Positions 7,242 to 15,931 of a stretch of DNA of 64,000 nucleotides are shown here, in pieces. This DNA is from Micromonospora sp045209745 (GTDB taxonomy: Bacteria > Actinomycetota > Actinomycetes > Mycobacteriales > Micromonosporaceae): assembly GCF_045209745.1 (NCBI RefSeq), contig NZ_CP109273.1, positions 496,001 through 560,000 on the forward strand, given 5' to 3'. The first letter of the stretch is position 1. Every line of letters begins with the position of its first letter. The notes beneath the pieces were generated by a model that saw nothing but the letters and a program-made list of their open reading frames with translations, was not told the DNA's origin and did not search any database. A program made the translations under genes and the position numbers.

Positions 7242-8729
7242 ATGGCGCGGATCGTGGTCGTCGGCGCCGGGGTCGGTGGCCTCGCCGCCGCCGCCCGGCT
7301 GGCCTCCACCGGGCATCAGGTGACCGTCTTCGAGCGGGCCGACACGGTCGGCGGCAAGCTCGGCCGGTACGCGCACGACACCCCGGCCGGGTCGTTCCAC
7401 TTCGACACCGGGCCGAGCCTGCTCACCCTGCCCGAGGTCTTCCACGACCTGTTCGAGGCCACGGGAGCGAAGCTCGACGAATACCTGGACCTGGTCCCGC
7501 TGGACCCGATCGTCCGGCACGTCTTCGGAGACGGCGGGCCGGCGCTTGACTCGTGCGCCGACCCGGTGGAGTTCGCCACCCGGATCGGGGCCGCCTTCGG
7601 TGACCGGGCGGCAGCCGACTGGCAGCGGCTGTGGCGCCGGGCCGCGCGCGTGTGGCACGCCTCCTCGCGGGACATCCTGCGTCGTACCGTCGACTCCCCC
7701 CGCGACCTCGCGTCGCTGGCCTGGCGCGTCGGCGACCTGGCCGCCATCGCCCCGGGCCGCACCCTGCGCGGGTTGGGCCGCCGGCACCTGTCCGACCCGC
7801 GGCTGCGGATGCTGCTGGACCGGTACGCCACCTACACCGGCGCCGACCCACGCCGGGCGCCGGCGGCGCTGGTCGCGGTCCCGTACGCCGAGCTGACCTT
7901 CGGCGGCTGGTATCTGCGCGGCGGGTTGGGCACCCTCGCCGACGCGCTGCTGACGCGCTGCCTGGACCTCGGCGTGGTCGTGCAGACCGACGCCACGGTC
8001 ACCCGGATCGACGCCACCGGCGGTCGCGTGCACGGGGTACGCCTCGCCGGCATCACCGCGCCGGTGCCCGCCGACGTGGTGGTGGCCAACGTGGACGCGC
8101 TCACCGTCTACCGTGACCTGCTGCCGCACCCCCGTCGGCTGGCCGGGCTGACCGACCGCAGCCTCGCCGGTTTCGTGCTGCTGCTCGGCGTCTCCGGCGA
8201 CACCGGGCTGGCCCACCACAACGTCTTCTTCCCGGACGACTACGACGCGGAGTTCGACGCGGTCTTCGGCGATCCCGGGCGCGGCGTACGGGCCCGGCCG
8301 GCGGCCGACCCGACGGTGTTCGTCACCGTGGCCGACGACCCGATGGTCCGCCCGGCCGGACATGAGGCGTGGTTCGTGCTGGTCAACGCCCCGCGGCAGG
8401 GCACCGCAGCGGGTGCGGTCGACTGGCGACGCCCGGGGCTGGCCGACGCGTACGCCGACCGGATCCTGGACGTGCTGGCGCAGCGCGGCGTGGACGTGCG
8501 CGACCGGCTGCTGTTCCGCGAGATCCGCACCCCGGCCGACCTGGACGCGGCGACCGGCGCGCCAGGTGGCTCGATCTACGGCACCGCCGGCGGGCTGCTC
8601 CGCCCCGCCAACCGGGGCCCGGCGAACGGGCTGTGGCTGGTGGGCGGCTCCACCCACCCGGGCGGCGGGTTGCCGATGGTGACCCTCTCCGCGCAGATCG
8701 TCGCCGACGAGATCGGCCCCGCCTGGTAA
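7242..8729 (+). CDS. CrtI/CrtD-type FAD-dependent carotenoid desaturase
   Basis: Phytoene-desaturase-family flavoprotein, 495 aa, full length. The Rossmann dinucleotide site GAGVGGLAAAARL is at residues 8-20, with the ribose-binding acidic end VFERADTVGGKLG. The C-terminal FAD block GLWLVGGSTHPGGGLPMV matches the bacterial CrtI signature. ATG 7242 has GGAGG 8 nt upstream. As last gene of a cruF/cruG operon it most likely does the 3',4'-desaturation (CrtD function) rather than phytoene desaturation; sequence alone cannot separate these. Confidence 0.85.
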   Translation: MARIVVVGAGVGGLAAAARLASTGHQVTVFERADTVGGKLGRYAHDTPAGSFHFDTGPSLLTLPEVFHDLFEATGAKLDEYLDLVPLDPIVRHVFGDGGPALDSCADPVEFATRIGAAFGDRAAADWQRLWRRAARVWHASSRDILRRTVDSPRDLASLAWRVGDLAAIAPGRTLRGLGRRHLSDPRLRMLLDRYATYTGADPRRAPAALVAVPYAELTFGGWYLRGGLGTLADALLTRCLDLGVVVQTDATVTRIDATGGRVHGVRLAGITAPVPADVVVANVDALTVYRDLLPHPRRLAGLTDRSLAGFVLLLGVSGDTGLAHHNVFFPDDYDAEFDAVFGDPGRGVRARPAADPTVFVTVADDPMVRPAGHEAWFVLVNAPRQGTAAGAVDWRRPGLADAYADRILDVLAQRGVDVRDRLLFREIRTPADLDAATGAPGGSIYGTAGGLLRPANRGPANGLWLVGGSTHPGGGLPMVTLSAQIVADEIGPAW

Positions 8730-8756
8730 GACGGGCCGCTCAGCAGGACGGGCCGC

Positions 8757-9446
8757 TCAGCCGGCGTCGATCAGGGCGCGCCGGATGCTGGAGAGCAGCT
8801 GCCCCAGGCCGAAACCGGCCAGCAGCACCCACACCGCGGTCGCCATGGTGATGGTGCCGGCGGCCAGGTCCGGCTCGATCAGCCCGGCCAACCCGGCGAC
8901 CAGCAACCCGACCAGCGCCACCGAGACCCGGGTGGGGCGTTCACCCACGGTCACCGCGCCGATGTCGCGCATGCCGGCGGCGACCGCCCGGGCTCGGACG
9001 TACTCGTGCAGCCAGGACAGCGCGCCACCCGCGACGACCAGCACCCCCGGCGCGCCCACCAGCCAGAACGCCAGCAACCACGCCACCTCACCGAGCCGGT
9101 CGGCGACCGAGTCGTAGACGTAGCCGAGCCGGGTGGTGCGGCCGGTGACGACCGCCACCGCACCGTCCACGCTGTCCGCCACAGCGGCGAGCAGCACGAA
9201 CAGCGCACCGAGAAACGGTCCGTTCCCCGGCCGGGTCACCAGCAACGGTACGCAGAAGCAGAGCAGCACCCCGGCCACGGTGACCGCGGTGGGGCTGACC
9301 CGCAGCCGGCCCAGCACATACCCGACGTGGTACGCGAACCGCAGCCAGGCGCGCACCACCGGCGCGGCGACCCGGGGGTCGAACCCGCCGTGCAACCGTG
9401 CCCACGCCGTGGCGTACTGATCCCAGTTCAGCTGTGTGCCCACCAC
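8757..9446 (-). CDS. CDP-alcohol phosphatidyltransferase family membrane protein
   Basis: Polytopic enzyme of phospholipid head-group transfer, 229 aa, with about six membrane helices. The family motif D-x2-D-G-x2-A-R-x8-G-x3-D-x3-D is present at residues 91-116 (D91, D94, D112, D116 retained), but the Arg of the motif is Val (DGAVAV). The start is GTG 9446 with weak Shine-Dalgarno sequence; a second GTG follows directly. Substrate alcohol not deducible. It converges with the carotenoid operon; a 14-bp direct repeat (GACGGGCCGCTCAG type) fills the short gap at 8730-8760. Confidence 0.8.
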   Translation of the reverse strand: MVGTQLNWDQYATAWARLHGGFDPRVAAPVVRAWLRFAYHVGYVLGRLRVSPTAVTVAGVLLCFCVPLLVTRPGNGPFLGALFVLLAAVADSVDGAVAVVTGRTTRLGYVYDSVADRLGEVAWLLAFWLVGAPGVLVVAGGALSWLHEYVRARAVAAGMRDIGAVTVGERPTRVSVALVGLLVAGLAGLIEPDLAAGTITMATAVWVLLAGFGLGQLLSSIRRALIDAG

Positions 9447-9490
9447 AGATCAACCGTCATGCCGGGCATCAGGTGTCGCAGGCTCAACGT

Positions 9491-10408
9491 TCACACCCGC
9501 GCGCCGGCCTTCAGGTTCTGCCAGACCTCGCGGGTCGCGGTGGACCGGTTGAGGGTGATGAAGTGGATTCCCGGCACACCCTCGTCCAGCAGTCGGCGGC
9601 ACATCTCACTGGCCTGCTCGATGCCGAGCAGACGGACGGCCTCCGGGTCGTCGGCGACGCGTTCGAAGCGGGCCGCCAGCGTCGGTGGGAACGGCGCGCC
9701 GGACAGCTGCACGGACCGCTCGATGGTGCCGATCTGGGTCACCGGCATCACCCCGGCCAGGATCGGGGTGTCGCAGCCGGCGGCGGCCACCCGGTCACGC
9801 AGCCGCAGGTAGTCATCGGCATCGAAGAACATCTGCGTGATCGCGAACTCCGCGCCGGCCCGGCACTTGCGAACGAACTGCGCGGTGTCGCTGGCCACGT
9901 CGGGCGAGCGGGGATGCTTGTACGGGAAAGCCGCCACGCCGACGCTGAAGTCCCCGGCGTCGCGCACCAGGCGGACCAGGTCCTCGGCGTAGTCCACACC
10001 ATCGGGGTGGCGGATCCACTCACCGCCCGGGTCGCCCGGCGGGTCGCCACGGACGGCCAGCACGTTGCGCACTCCCACCCCGGCGAGCCGGCCGACCACG
10101 TGCCGCAGCTCGGCGACGGAGTGGTTGACCGCGGTCAGGTGGGCCATCGGCAGCAGGGTGGTGTCGGTGGCGATCCGCTCGGTCACCGCCACGGTGGTGT
10201 CCCGGGTCGAGCCGCCAGCGCCATACGTGATCGACACGAACGACGGGCGCAGCGACTCCAGCTCGCGGATGGCCTGCCAGAGCAGCCGCTCCCCCGCCTC
10301 GGTCTTGGGCGGAAAGAACTCGAACGAGAAGCTCGGCTGGCGCTCACGGATGAGCTCCCCGATCGCCGGCTGCGGGTTGGGGAGTACCGAGGGGAGACCG
10401 AGCGCCAC
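9491..10408 (-). CDS. metF: 5,10-methylenetetrahydrofolate reductase
   Basis: Reduces methylene-THF to methyl-THF for methionine synthesis, FAD-dependent. 305 aa, close to the usual bacterial length. Signatures: FEFFPPK at 29-35, TYGAGGSTRD at 61-70, HLTAVNHS near 90, and LAVRGDPPGD at 117-126. It sits next to the polyprenyl synthase region as in M. tuberculosis (Rv2172c beside Rv2173). The 249-bp space up to the next plus-strand gene is G/C rich and shows no riboswitch that I recognise. Confidence 0.95.
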   Translation of the reverse strand: MALGLPSVLPNPQPAIGELIRERQPSFSFEFFPPKTEAGERLLWQAIRELESLRPSFVSITYGAGGSTRDTTVAVTERIATDTTLLPMAHLTAVNHSVAELRHVVGRLAGVGVRNVLAVRGDPPGDPGGEWIRHPDGVDYAEDLVRLVRDAGDFSVGVAAFPYKHPRSPDVASDTAQFVRKCRAGAEFAITQMFFDADDYLRLRDRVAAAGCDTPILAGVMPVTQIGTIERSVQLSGAPFPPTLAARFERVADDPEAVRLLGIEQASEMCRRLLDEGVPGIHFITLNRSTATREVWQNLKAGARV

Positions 10409-10657
10409 GACCCGACTCTAGCGGGCAACGCCACCATGGCCCAGACGCTTCCCACCGCGGCGGCCGATGTCGCCCTGCGCGCCCCCGGCCCGGCGGGCGG
10501 AAAGTCGTCGTACCCCCGGGGTAGGAATGGGTGGCGTGGGAGGGGCGGCGGGGGCGGCCCGGGGTCCCGCGCGGGGGTCAGCAACCGGGCGGTGACGCCG
10601 GTCCCGTCCGGTCGGGCGGGTAGGTCGTCACCCCACCGACGCCCGCCAGGAGGACCC

Positions 10658-11047
10658 ATGACCCCGCCCACATCGCCACGCCCAACGCAGCTCGGGCCGC
10701 TGCTGGCCCGGCGCCGGCTGGCCCGTGGCTGGAGCCAGCAGCGCGCCGCCGCCGAGTTGTGTGCCGCCGCCGGGGTGCCGACGCTGAGCCGGCACGAGGT
10801 GTCCCGGTGGGAACGACAGCGACGCGTGCCCGGCGGGTTCTGGCTCGGCTGGCTCGCCGTCGTCCTGGACGTGCCGCTGGTGGCGCTCGCCGAGGCCGCC
10901 GCGGCCACCTGTCGGGCCGGCTCGACGCGAGCCACCGGACCGGGCCGCGTCCCGGTGGCCGGCACCCGACCGGTTGGGCGAACCGGTCCCGGCCGCACCG
11001 GTGGGACTCCGCATGGCGGTAGCGCGCGGGCCTCGGCGACCAGCTAG
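10658..11047 (+). CDS. XRE-type helix-turn-helix protein
   Basis: Small DNA-binding protein, 129 aa, starting at ATG 10658 with AGGAGG 5 nt upstream. Residues about 12-62 form an HTH_XRE-like domain (LLARRRLARGWSQQRAAAEL, then LSRHEVSRWERQRR, where the recognition helix is visible). The C-terminal half is Gly/Pro/Arg/Thr rich and probably disordered. It lies 9 bp upstream of the polyprenyl synthase and could be in the same transcript. Target unknown. Confidence 0.75.
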   Translation: MTPPTSPRPTQLGPLLARRRLARGWSQQRAAAELCAAAGVPTLSRHEVSRWERQRRVPGGFWLGWLAVVLDVPLVALAEAAAATCRAGSTRATGPGRVPVAGTRPVGRTGPGRTGGTPHGGSARASATS

Positions 11048-11056
11048 CGTCGAGGC

Positions 11057-12139
11057 GTGACCCACGCTGCTCCTGTGTCTCCCGTCGACCGTGCCGACCT
11101 GCGGCAGCGGATCGACAAGGCCCTTACCGAGTTCCTGACCGGCCAACGGGTCCGGCTCGCCGCCGTGGATGACGCCCTGATCCCGGTGGCCGAGGCGATC
11201 GAGGCATTCGTGCTCGGCGGCGGCAAGCGGCTGCGTCCGGCATTCGCGTACTGGGGGTTCCGGGGCGCCGGTGGGGTGGACGGCGACCAGGTGCTCACGG
11301 CCCTGGCCGCGCTGGAGTTCGTACAGGCCAGTGCCCTGATCCACGACGACCTGATGGACCGCTCCGACACCCGCCGCGGCGAGCCCGCGGTGCACCGGCG
11401 GTTCGCCACGCGGCACCGGAAGGCCGGCTGGGGCGGTGACCCGGACGGCTTTGGCGACGCCGCGGCCATCCTGCTCGGCGACCTCTGCCTGGTCTGGTCC
11501 GACGAGCTGCTGCACTCCTCGGGGCTGGACCTGTGGTCGTTGGCCCGGGCCCGGCCGGTCTTCGACGAGATGCGCACCGAGGTTACCGTCGGGCAGTACC
11601 TCGACGTGCTGACGCAGGTCACCGGCGACACCTCGGTGGAACGGGCCAGCAAGGTCGCCCGGTACAAGTCCGCGAAGTACACCGTCGAGCGTCCGATGCT
11701 GCTCGGCGCCGCGCTGGCCGACGCGACGGCCGACGTGCGGACGGCCTACTCGGCGTACGGGCTGCCGCTGGGCGAGGCGTTCCAACTCCGCGACGACGTG
11801 CTGGGGGTCTTCGGTGACCCGGCGCTGACCGGTAAGCCGGCCGGGGACGACCTGCGCGAGGGCAAGCGCACCTACCTGGTGGCGGCGGCCGTGGAGGCCA
11901 CCGACGACGCGGGCCGCGAGCTGCTGCTCGGCCGGCTCGGCGACCCGGAGCTAGACGAACAGGGGGTGACCCGACTGCGCGAGCTGATCTCCGCGAGCGG
12001 GGCGCTGGCCCGCACCGAGCAGCGGATCGTCACGCTCACCGACGCCGCCCTGGCGGCACTGACCGCCGTCGACCTCGACACCGAGGCCCGCCAGGCCCTG
12101 GTAGACCTGGCCATAGCCGCAACCCGCCGAGCCGACTAA
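11057..12139 (+). CDS. idsA: Polyprenyl (geranylgeranyl) diphosphate synthase
   Basis: Trans-prenyltransferase condensing IPP with allylic diphosphates; 360 aa. GGGKRLRP at 54-61, first Asp-rich motif DDLMD at 97-101 and second motif DDVLGVFGD at 246-254 are intact. Product length cannot be fixed by eye, but the M. tuberculosis neighbour of metF (IdsA2) and the presence of a carotenoid operon suggest a GGPP-level product. It starts at GTG 11057 and converges with the Rv2175c-like gene across a palindrome. Confidence 0.88.
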   Translation: MTHAAPVSPVDRADLRQRIDKALTEFLTGQRVRLAAVDDALIPVAEAIEAFVLGGGKRLRPAFAYWGFRGAGGVDGDQVLTALAALEFVQASALIHDDLMDRSDTRRGEPAVHRRFATRHRKAGWGGDPDGFGDAAAILLGDLCLVWSDELLHSSGLDLWSLARARPVFDEMRTEVTVGQYLDVLTQVTGDTSVERASKVARYKSAKYTVERPMLLGAALADATADVRTAYSAYGLPLGEAFQLRDDVLGVFGDPALTGKPAGDDLREGKRTYLVAAAVEATDDAGRELLLGRLGDPELDEQGVTRLRELISASGALARTEQRIVTLTDAALAALTAVDLDTEARQALVDLAIAATRRAD

Positions 12140-12173
12140 CCACCCCACCCCACCCACCCCATCCCGACCTTGT

Positions 12174-12230
12174 TGATCATGAAGTTAGCGGCGCGACACG
12201 CCGGTGCGGACGCCGCCAACTTCATGATCA
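12174..12230. repeat. GATC-ended intergenic palindrome (copy C)
   Basis: Arms 12174-12193 and 12211-12230 pair over 20 bp with one mismatch, which becomes a G-U wobble in the minus-strand RNA; the loop is 17 nt. It lies between converging genes and can serve as a bidirectional terminator. Its TTGATC outer end resembles the palindrome at 23087-23147. Confidence 0.7.
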
Positions 12231-12286
12231 CCGGGAGCCAGGGACCCGCCGGGGGGCCGGGGGTTGGGGGTTGGGGTGGGGGTGGG

Positions 12287-12676
12287 TTAGAAGCCCAGGG
12301 CTTGGGCTCGGCGCTTTACCTCTCGGGCCTGGTCGCCGGACAGGGCGGCGGCTGGGGTGGCGCCGGGAAGGGTGTCATCCGGCTCGTAGAGCCAGCGCAG
12401 GGCAGCCTCGTCGTCGTAGCCGTTGTCGGCGAGCAGGTTGAGCACGCCGGGCAGGTGCTTGAGCACGGTCTGGTTGGCAACCAGGTCCACCGGGATCCGG
12501 CGGATGCCGTCGCGGCGGACCGCCAGCAACTCCCGGTCACGGATCATCTGGTGCACCTTGCTGATCGACACGTCGAGGCGCTCGGCGACGTCGGGCAGGG
12601 CCAGCCAGCCGGCCGGGTCGGTGGGTCCGGCGGGCTCCAGGCCGGGCGCGGCCTGGTCGGGTACGGGTTCGGTCAC
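12287..12676 (-). CDS. Rv2175c-family DNA-binding protein
   Basis: Homologue of M. tuberculosis Rv2175c, a winged-helix DNA-binding protein that is phosphorylated by the neighbouring kinase PknL, which weakens DNA binding. About 129 aa from GTG 12676 (VTEPVPD); a GTG at 12700 would add eight residues. A helix-turn-helix lies in WLALPDVAERLDVSISKVHQ (about residues 24-43), followed by the RRDGIRRIPVDLV beta-wing and a C-terminal helical part. Divergent from a PASTA kinase, the same pairing as in mycobacteria. Confidence 0.88.
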   Translation of the reverse strand: MTEPVPDQAAPGLEPAGPTDPAGWLALPDVAERLDVSISKVHQMIRDRELLAVRRDGIRRIPVDLVANQTVLKHLPGVLNLLADNGYDDEAALRWLYEPDDTLPGATPAAALSGDQAREVKRRAQALGF

Positions 12677-12826
12677 CCGACCACCCTGCCACGCCGCCAC
12701 CGCGACGAGCCACCGGCACCCCGGACGATCGATCGCGGCCCACTCTCGTGATCGCCGCTGACCAGCGGAAGAGGGGCGGCGGGCGCGGCGGGACGGACCA
12801 ATTCAGCGTACGGCTGTAGCATCCTG

Positions 12827-12856
12827 TTCAACCTTCACCCCTTGGACACATAGACT
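12827..12856 (+). promoter_or_regulatory. Candidate promoter of PASTA kinase, near-leaderless
   Basis: TTCAAC (12827-12832), an 18-bp spacer and TAGACT (12851-12856) resemble a housekeeping promoter. Transcription would begin about 12863, only one to three bases before the ATG at 12865, and there is no Shine-Dalgarno sequence. The mRNA is therefore probably leaderless. Confidence 0.45.
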
Positions 12857-12864
12857 CCCTGCCG

Positions 12865-14853
12865 ATGGACACACAGGTCGCCGACACGCTGCTGGGCTCA
12901 CTGATCGACGGGCGCTACCGCATTCGCGGTCGCGTGGCCCGTGGTGGCATGGCGACCGTGTACACCGCCACCGACGAACGCCTTGAGCGCACCGTCGCTG
13001 TCAAGATCATCCACCCGACCCAGGCGCCCGAGGCCCGGGCCCGGATCGCCAACTTCGTGGCTCGGTTCACCGACGAGGCGAAAACCATCGCCCGGCTGAC
13101 CCATCCGAACGTGGTGGCGGTCTACGACCAGGGCACGCACGCCGGTCTGCCGTACCTGGTGATGGAGTACGTCCGTGGCCGCACGCTGCGCGACGTGCTC
13201 GCCGAGCGACGCCGGCTCAACCCGGACGAGGCGCTGGCCATCGCCGAGCAGATGCTCGCCGCGATCGCCGCCGCGCACCGGGCCGGTCTCGTGCACCGCG
13301 ACGTCAAGCCGGAAAACGTCCTTGTCGCCGAGGCGCCCACCGGTGGCGTCGCCAACCTGGTCGACAGCGTCGTCAAGGTGGCCGACTTCGGGCTGGCCCG
13401 GGCGGTCGAGGCGAGCGCCGACGAGGAGCAGGGCAACCAACTGATGGCCACCGTGGCGTACGTCGCCCCGGAACTGGTCACCGAGGGCCGTGCCGACCCG
13501 CGCACCGACGTCTACTCAGCCGGCATCGTGCTGTTCGAGATGCTCACCGGCCGTGTGCCGTACGACGGGGACCGCCCGGTGGACGTCGCCTGGCAGCACG
13601 TCGACCGGGACGTGCCGGCGCCCTCGACGCTGGTGCCCGGCCTGCCGCCGGTCCTCGACGACCTGGTGCAGCGGGCCACTCGGCGCAATCCCGGCGCGCG
13701 GCCCGCCGACGCCGGCGCACTGCTGGCCGAGGTGCAGGTGGCCCGGGATCGCCTGGGCGACGACAACACCCGTACCGCGGTGCTCCGCCCGGTGACCGAC
13801 GACGCACCGCTCTCCCAGCCGACCATGGTCGTCGCGACGGTTCGCCCGCCCAACCGTCCGGCCTGGGCGCGGCTGCCCGAGGGGGGCAGCAGTCAGGGGC
13901 AGGGTCGGCGTCGGGCCGCTCCGGAGGCAGCGGAGGGCCTGGGGTCCCGGCTCGCCGCGCTGCGCACCACGATGCTGGGCAACTCGCGCAATCGACTGGC
14001 CGTCGCGGCCGTGGTGGTGGCGCTGGGCCTGGTGGCCGCCGTCGGCGGTTGGTGGTTCGGCGTCGGCCGTTACACGGACGCTCCGCAGCTGGTGAGCCTG
14101 AACAAGGCCGAGGCGCAGGCGCAGGCCGACCGCGCCGGGCTCATCCTGGAGTACGGTGAGCCGCGCTTCGATGAGAAGGCCCCGAAGGACAGCGTGCTGG
14201 GGCAGAGTCCGACGTCCGCCACCAAGATCGTCAAGGGTGGCACGATCACCCTGACCCTCTCCCTCGGCCCGGAGCGTTTCCCCGTGCCGGACGTGATCGG
14301 CAAGGAGTTCGAGCTCGCCGAAGCAGACCTGGTCAACGCGAAGCTGGTGGTGGCCAAGGGGGCCGCCCGCTACGACGACAGCCTGCCGGCCGGGGTCGTG
14401 GTGGACAGCTCCCCCAAGGTGGGCACCGAGGTCAAACGGGGTGCGAAGATCACTCTCATTCTGAGCCGGGGTCGGGCGCCGGTGACGGTGCCGAACCTGG
14501 TCGGCAAGAGCCTGGCCGAGGCCCAAGCCACCCTGGCCCAGCTCAACCTGGTGCCGGTGGAGACCTACAAGGACTCCGACAAGCCCAGGGACGAGATCCT
14601 CGGCCAGAGCCCGGCCGACGGCGCCGGCGTGGAGAAGGGCACCCAGGTCAAGCTGGACGTCAGCAAGGGCCCACCGCTGACCGTCGTGCCCCGGGTGATC
14701 GACCTGCCCTGCCAGCAGGCCAAGCAACTGTTGGAGAGCCAGGGCTTCCCGGTGACGATTGCGATCAACCCGAACGCCGTGGTCCGGATCCAGGTCCCGG
14801 GCGAGAATTCGCAGGTGCCGCCGGGCACCCAGGTCGCCATCACGTGCTTCTGA
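12865..14853 (+). CDS. pknL: PASTA-domain Ser/Thr protein kinase (PknL/PknB type)
   Basis: Membrane receptor kinase, 662 aa. The cytosolic kinase domain (about 17-285) has GRVARGGMATVY, VAVK with K47, HRDVKPEN at 144-151, DFG at 174-176 and APE at 201-203, so it looks active. A Pro/Arg-rich juxtamembrane linker (300-375) leads to one membrane helix (about 378-398) and four extracellular PASTA repeats (about 404-468, 470-536, 539-602, 604-662), which in this family bind cell-wall muropeptides. The neighbouring Rv2175c-like protein is the likely substrate. The stop overlaps the nfo start (TGATG). Confidence 0.93.
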   Translation: MDTQVADTLLGSLIDGRYRIRGRVARGGMATVYTATDERLERTVAVKIIHPTQAPEARARIANFVARFTDEAKTIARLTHPNVVAVYDQGTHAGLPYLVMEYVRGRTLRDVLAERRRLNPDEALAIAEQMLAAIAAAHRAGLVHRDVKPENVLVAEAPTGGVANLVDSVVKVADFGLARAVEASADEEQGNQLMATVAYVAPELVTEGRADPRTDVYSAGIVLFEMLTGRVPYDGDRPVDVAWQHVDRDVPAPSTLVPGLPPVLDDLVQRATRRNPGARPADAGALLAEVQVARDRLGDDNTRTAVLRPVTDDAPLSQPTMVVATVRPPNRPAWARLPEGGSSQGQGRRRAAPEAAEGLGSRLAALRTTMLGNSRNRLAVAAVVVALGLVAAVGGWWFGVGRYTDAPQLVSLNKAEAQAQADRAGLILEYGEPRFDEKAPKDSVLGQSPTSATKIVKGGTITLTLSLGPERFPVPDVIGKEFELAEADLVNAKLVVAKGAARYDDSLPAGVVVDSSPKVGTEVKRGAKITLILSRGRAPVTVPNLVGKSLAEAQATLAQLNLVPVETYKDSDKPRDEILGQSPADGAGVEKGTQVKLDVSKGPPLTVVPRVIDLPCQQAKQLLESQGFPVTIAINPNAVVRIQVPGENSQVPPGTQVAITCF

Positions 14854-15725
14854 TGCCGGCGGTCAACTCGCGGCCGGTTGGCGCGCACACTCCGACCTCC
14901 GGCGGGCTGGCGAAAGCCGCCCTGCCGTACGCCGACGCGACCGGTGCCCAGGTGGTGCAGGTCTACGTCTCCAACTCGCGGGGCTGGGCGCTGCCCAGCG
15001 GTGATCCCGTGCAGGACGCCCTGTTCCGTGACGGCTGCGCCGAGCGCGGCATTCCGGCGTTCATCCACGCCTCGCTGCTGGTCAACCTCGGCTCGCCCAC
15101 TCCGGCCACGGTCGAAAAGTCGGCGCAGACGCTGGCGCACGCGCTGCGCCGCGGCGTGGCGATCGGCGCGCAGGCGGTGGTGTTCCACGCGGGCAGCTCG
15201 GTGGACGAGGGGCACGCCGAAGCGGCGATGCGACAGGTCCGCCAGGAGTTGCTGCCGCTGCTCGACTGGGCCGCCGACGCCGGCGGACCAATGCTGCTGG
15301 TCGAGCCGAGCGCGGGCGGTGGCCGGTCACTCGCCTCCCGGGTGGAGCAGCTCGGGCCCTACCTGGACGCGGTGGACCGGCACCCCATGCTCGGAGTCTG
15401 TTTCGACACCTGCCACGCCTGGGCGGCCGGCCACGACCTGGCGGCCGAGGACGGCATGACGGCGACCCTGGACACCCTGGTCGCCACGGTAGGTGCGGAC
15501 CGGCTGCGGCTCATCCACGCCAACGACTCGAAGGATCCGTGCGGCTCCACCCGGGACCGGCACGAGAACATCGGCAAGGGCGCCATCGGCGAGCCCGCCT
15601 TCGCCGAGCTGATGACCCACCCCGCCACCGCCGGCGTCCCGGTGGTCGTGGAAACCCCGAGCGAAGAGCGCCTAGGCCACGCCGCCGACATCACCACCCT
15701 CACCCGCCTGACGCCGCCCTCCTAA
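14853..15725 (+). CDS. nfo: Endonuclease IV (AP endonuclease)
   Basis: Zn-dependent apurinic/apyrimidinic endonuclease for base excision repair, 290 aa from ATG 14853. AP endonuclease family 2 signatures are complete: IHASLLVN near 71, FHAGSS at 111, E151, FDTCHAWAAGHD at 184-195, and HANDSKDPCGSTRDRHENIG at 222-241. It overlaps the kinase stop, so the two are co-translated. A short perfect hairpin follows. Confidence 0.93.
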   Translation: MPAVNSRPVGAHTPTSGGLAKAALPYADATGAQVVQVYVSNSRGWALPSGDPVQDALFRDGCAERGIPAFIHASLLVNLGSPTPATVEKSAQTLAHALRRGVAIGAQAVVFHAGSSVDEGHAEAAMRQVRQELLPLLDWAADAGGPMLLVEPSAGGGRSLASRVEQLGPYLDAVDRHPMLGVCFDTCHAWAAGHDLAAEDGMTATLDTLVATVGADRLRLIHANDSKDPCGSTRDRHENIGKGAIGEPAFAELMTHPATAGVPVVVETPSEERLGHAADITTLTRLTPPS

Positions 15726-15728
15726 CTC

Positions 15729-15746
15729 GGAAGTAGACCTACTTCC
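15729..15746 (+). terminator. Short hairpin after nfo
   Basis: GGAAGTAG and CTACTTCC form an 8-bp stem with a 2-nt loop, 3 nt past the nfo stop. A second hairpin (GCTTCGC, 3-nt loop, GCGAAGC) follows at about 15761-15777. Confidence 0.5.
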
Positions 15747-15781
15747 TCCCGATTAGGGCCGCTTCGCGGAGCGAAGCAGCA

Positions 15782-15931
15782 AGGACTAACCCCCCTGCCT
15801 AACCGCCCCCCTCATCGCGTCGATCTAGGGAAAATCGTCGTGTCTGGAGATCGACTAGCGACGATTTTCCCTAGATCGACGGGGGCTGGGGGAGGGGGGA
15901 GGGGCGGGCGGCGGGGGTGGGGGTTAGTCCC
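15782..15931. repeat. Nested intergenic palindrome (copy A)
   Basis: An inner perfect 23-bp inverted repeat (15818-15840 and 15859-15881, 18-nt loop) begins with CGTCGATCTAGGG. It is enclosed by a second inverted repeat AGGACTAACCCCC (15782-15794) and its complement ending about 15931. The inner unit is closely related, including its loop TGTCTGGAGATCGACT, to the element at 27371-27438. Confidence 0.75.

Noticed and set aside
10409..10657. Riboswitch upstream of metF or XRE gene
   Set aside because: No cobalamin- or SAM-type motif could be recognised; the region is plain GC-rich sequence.
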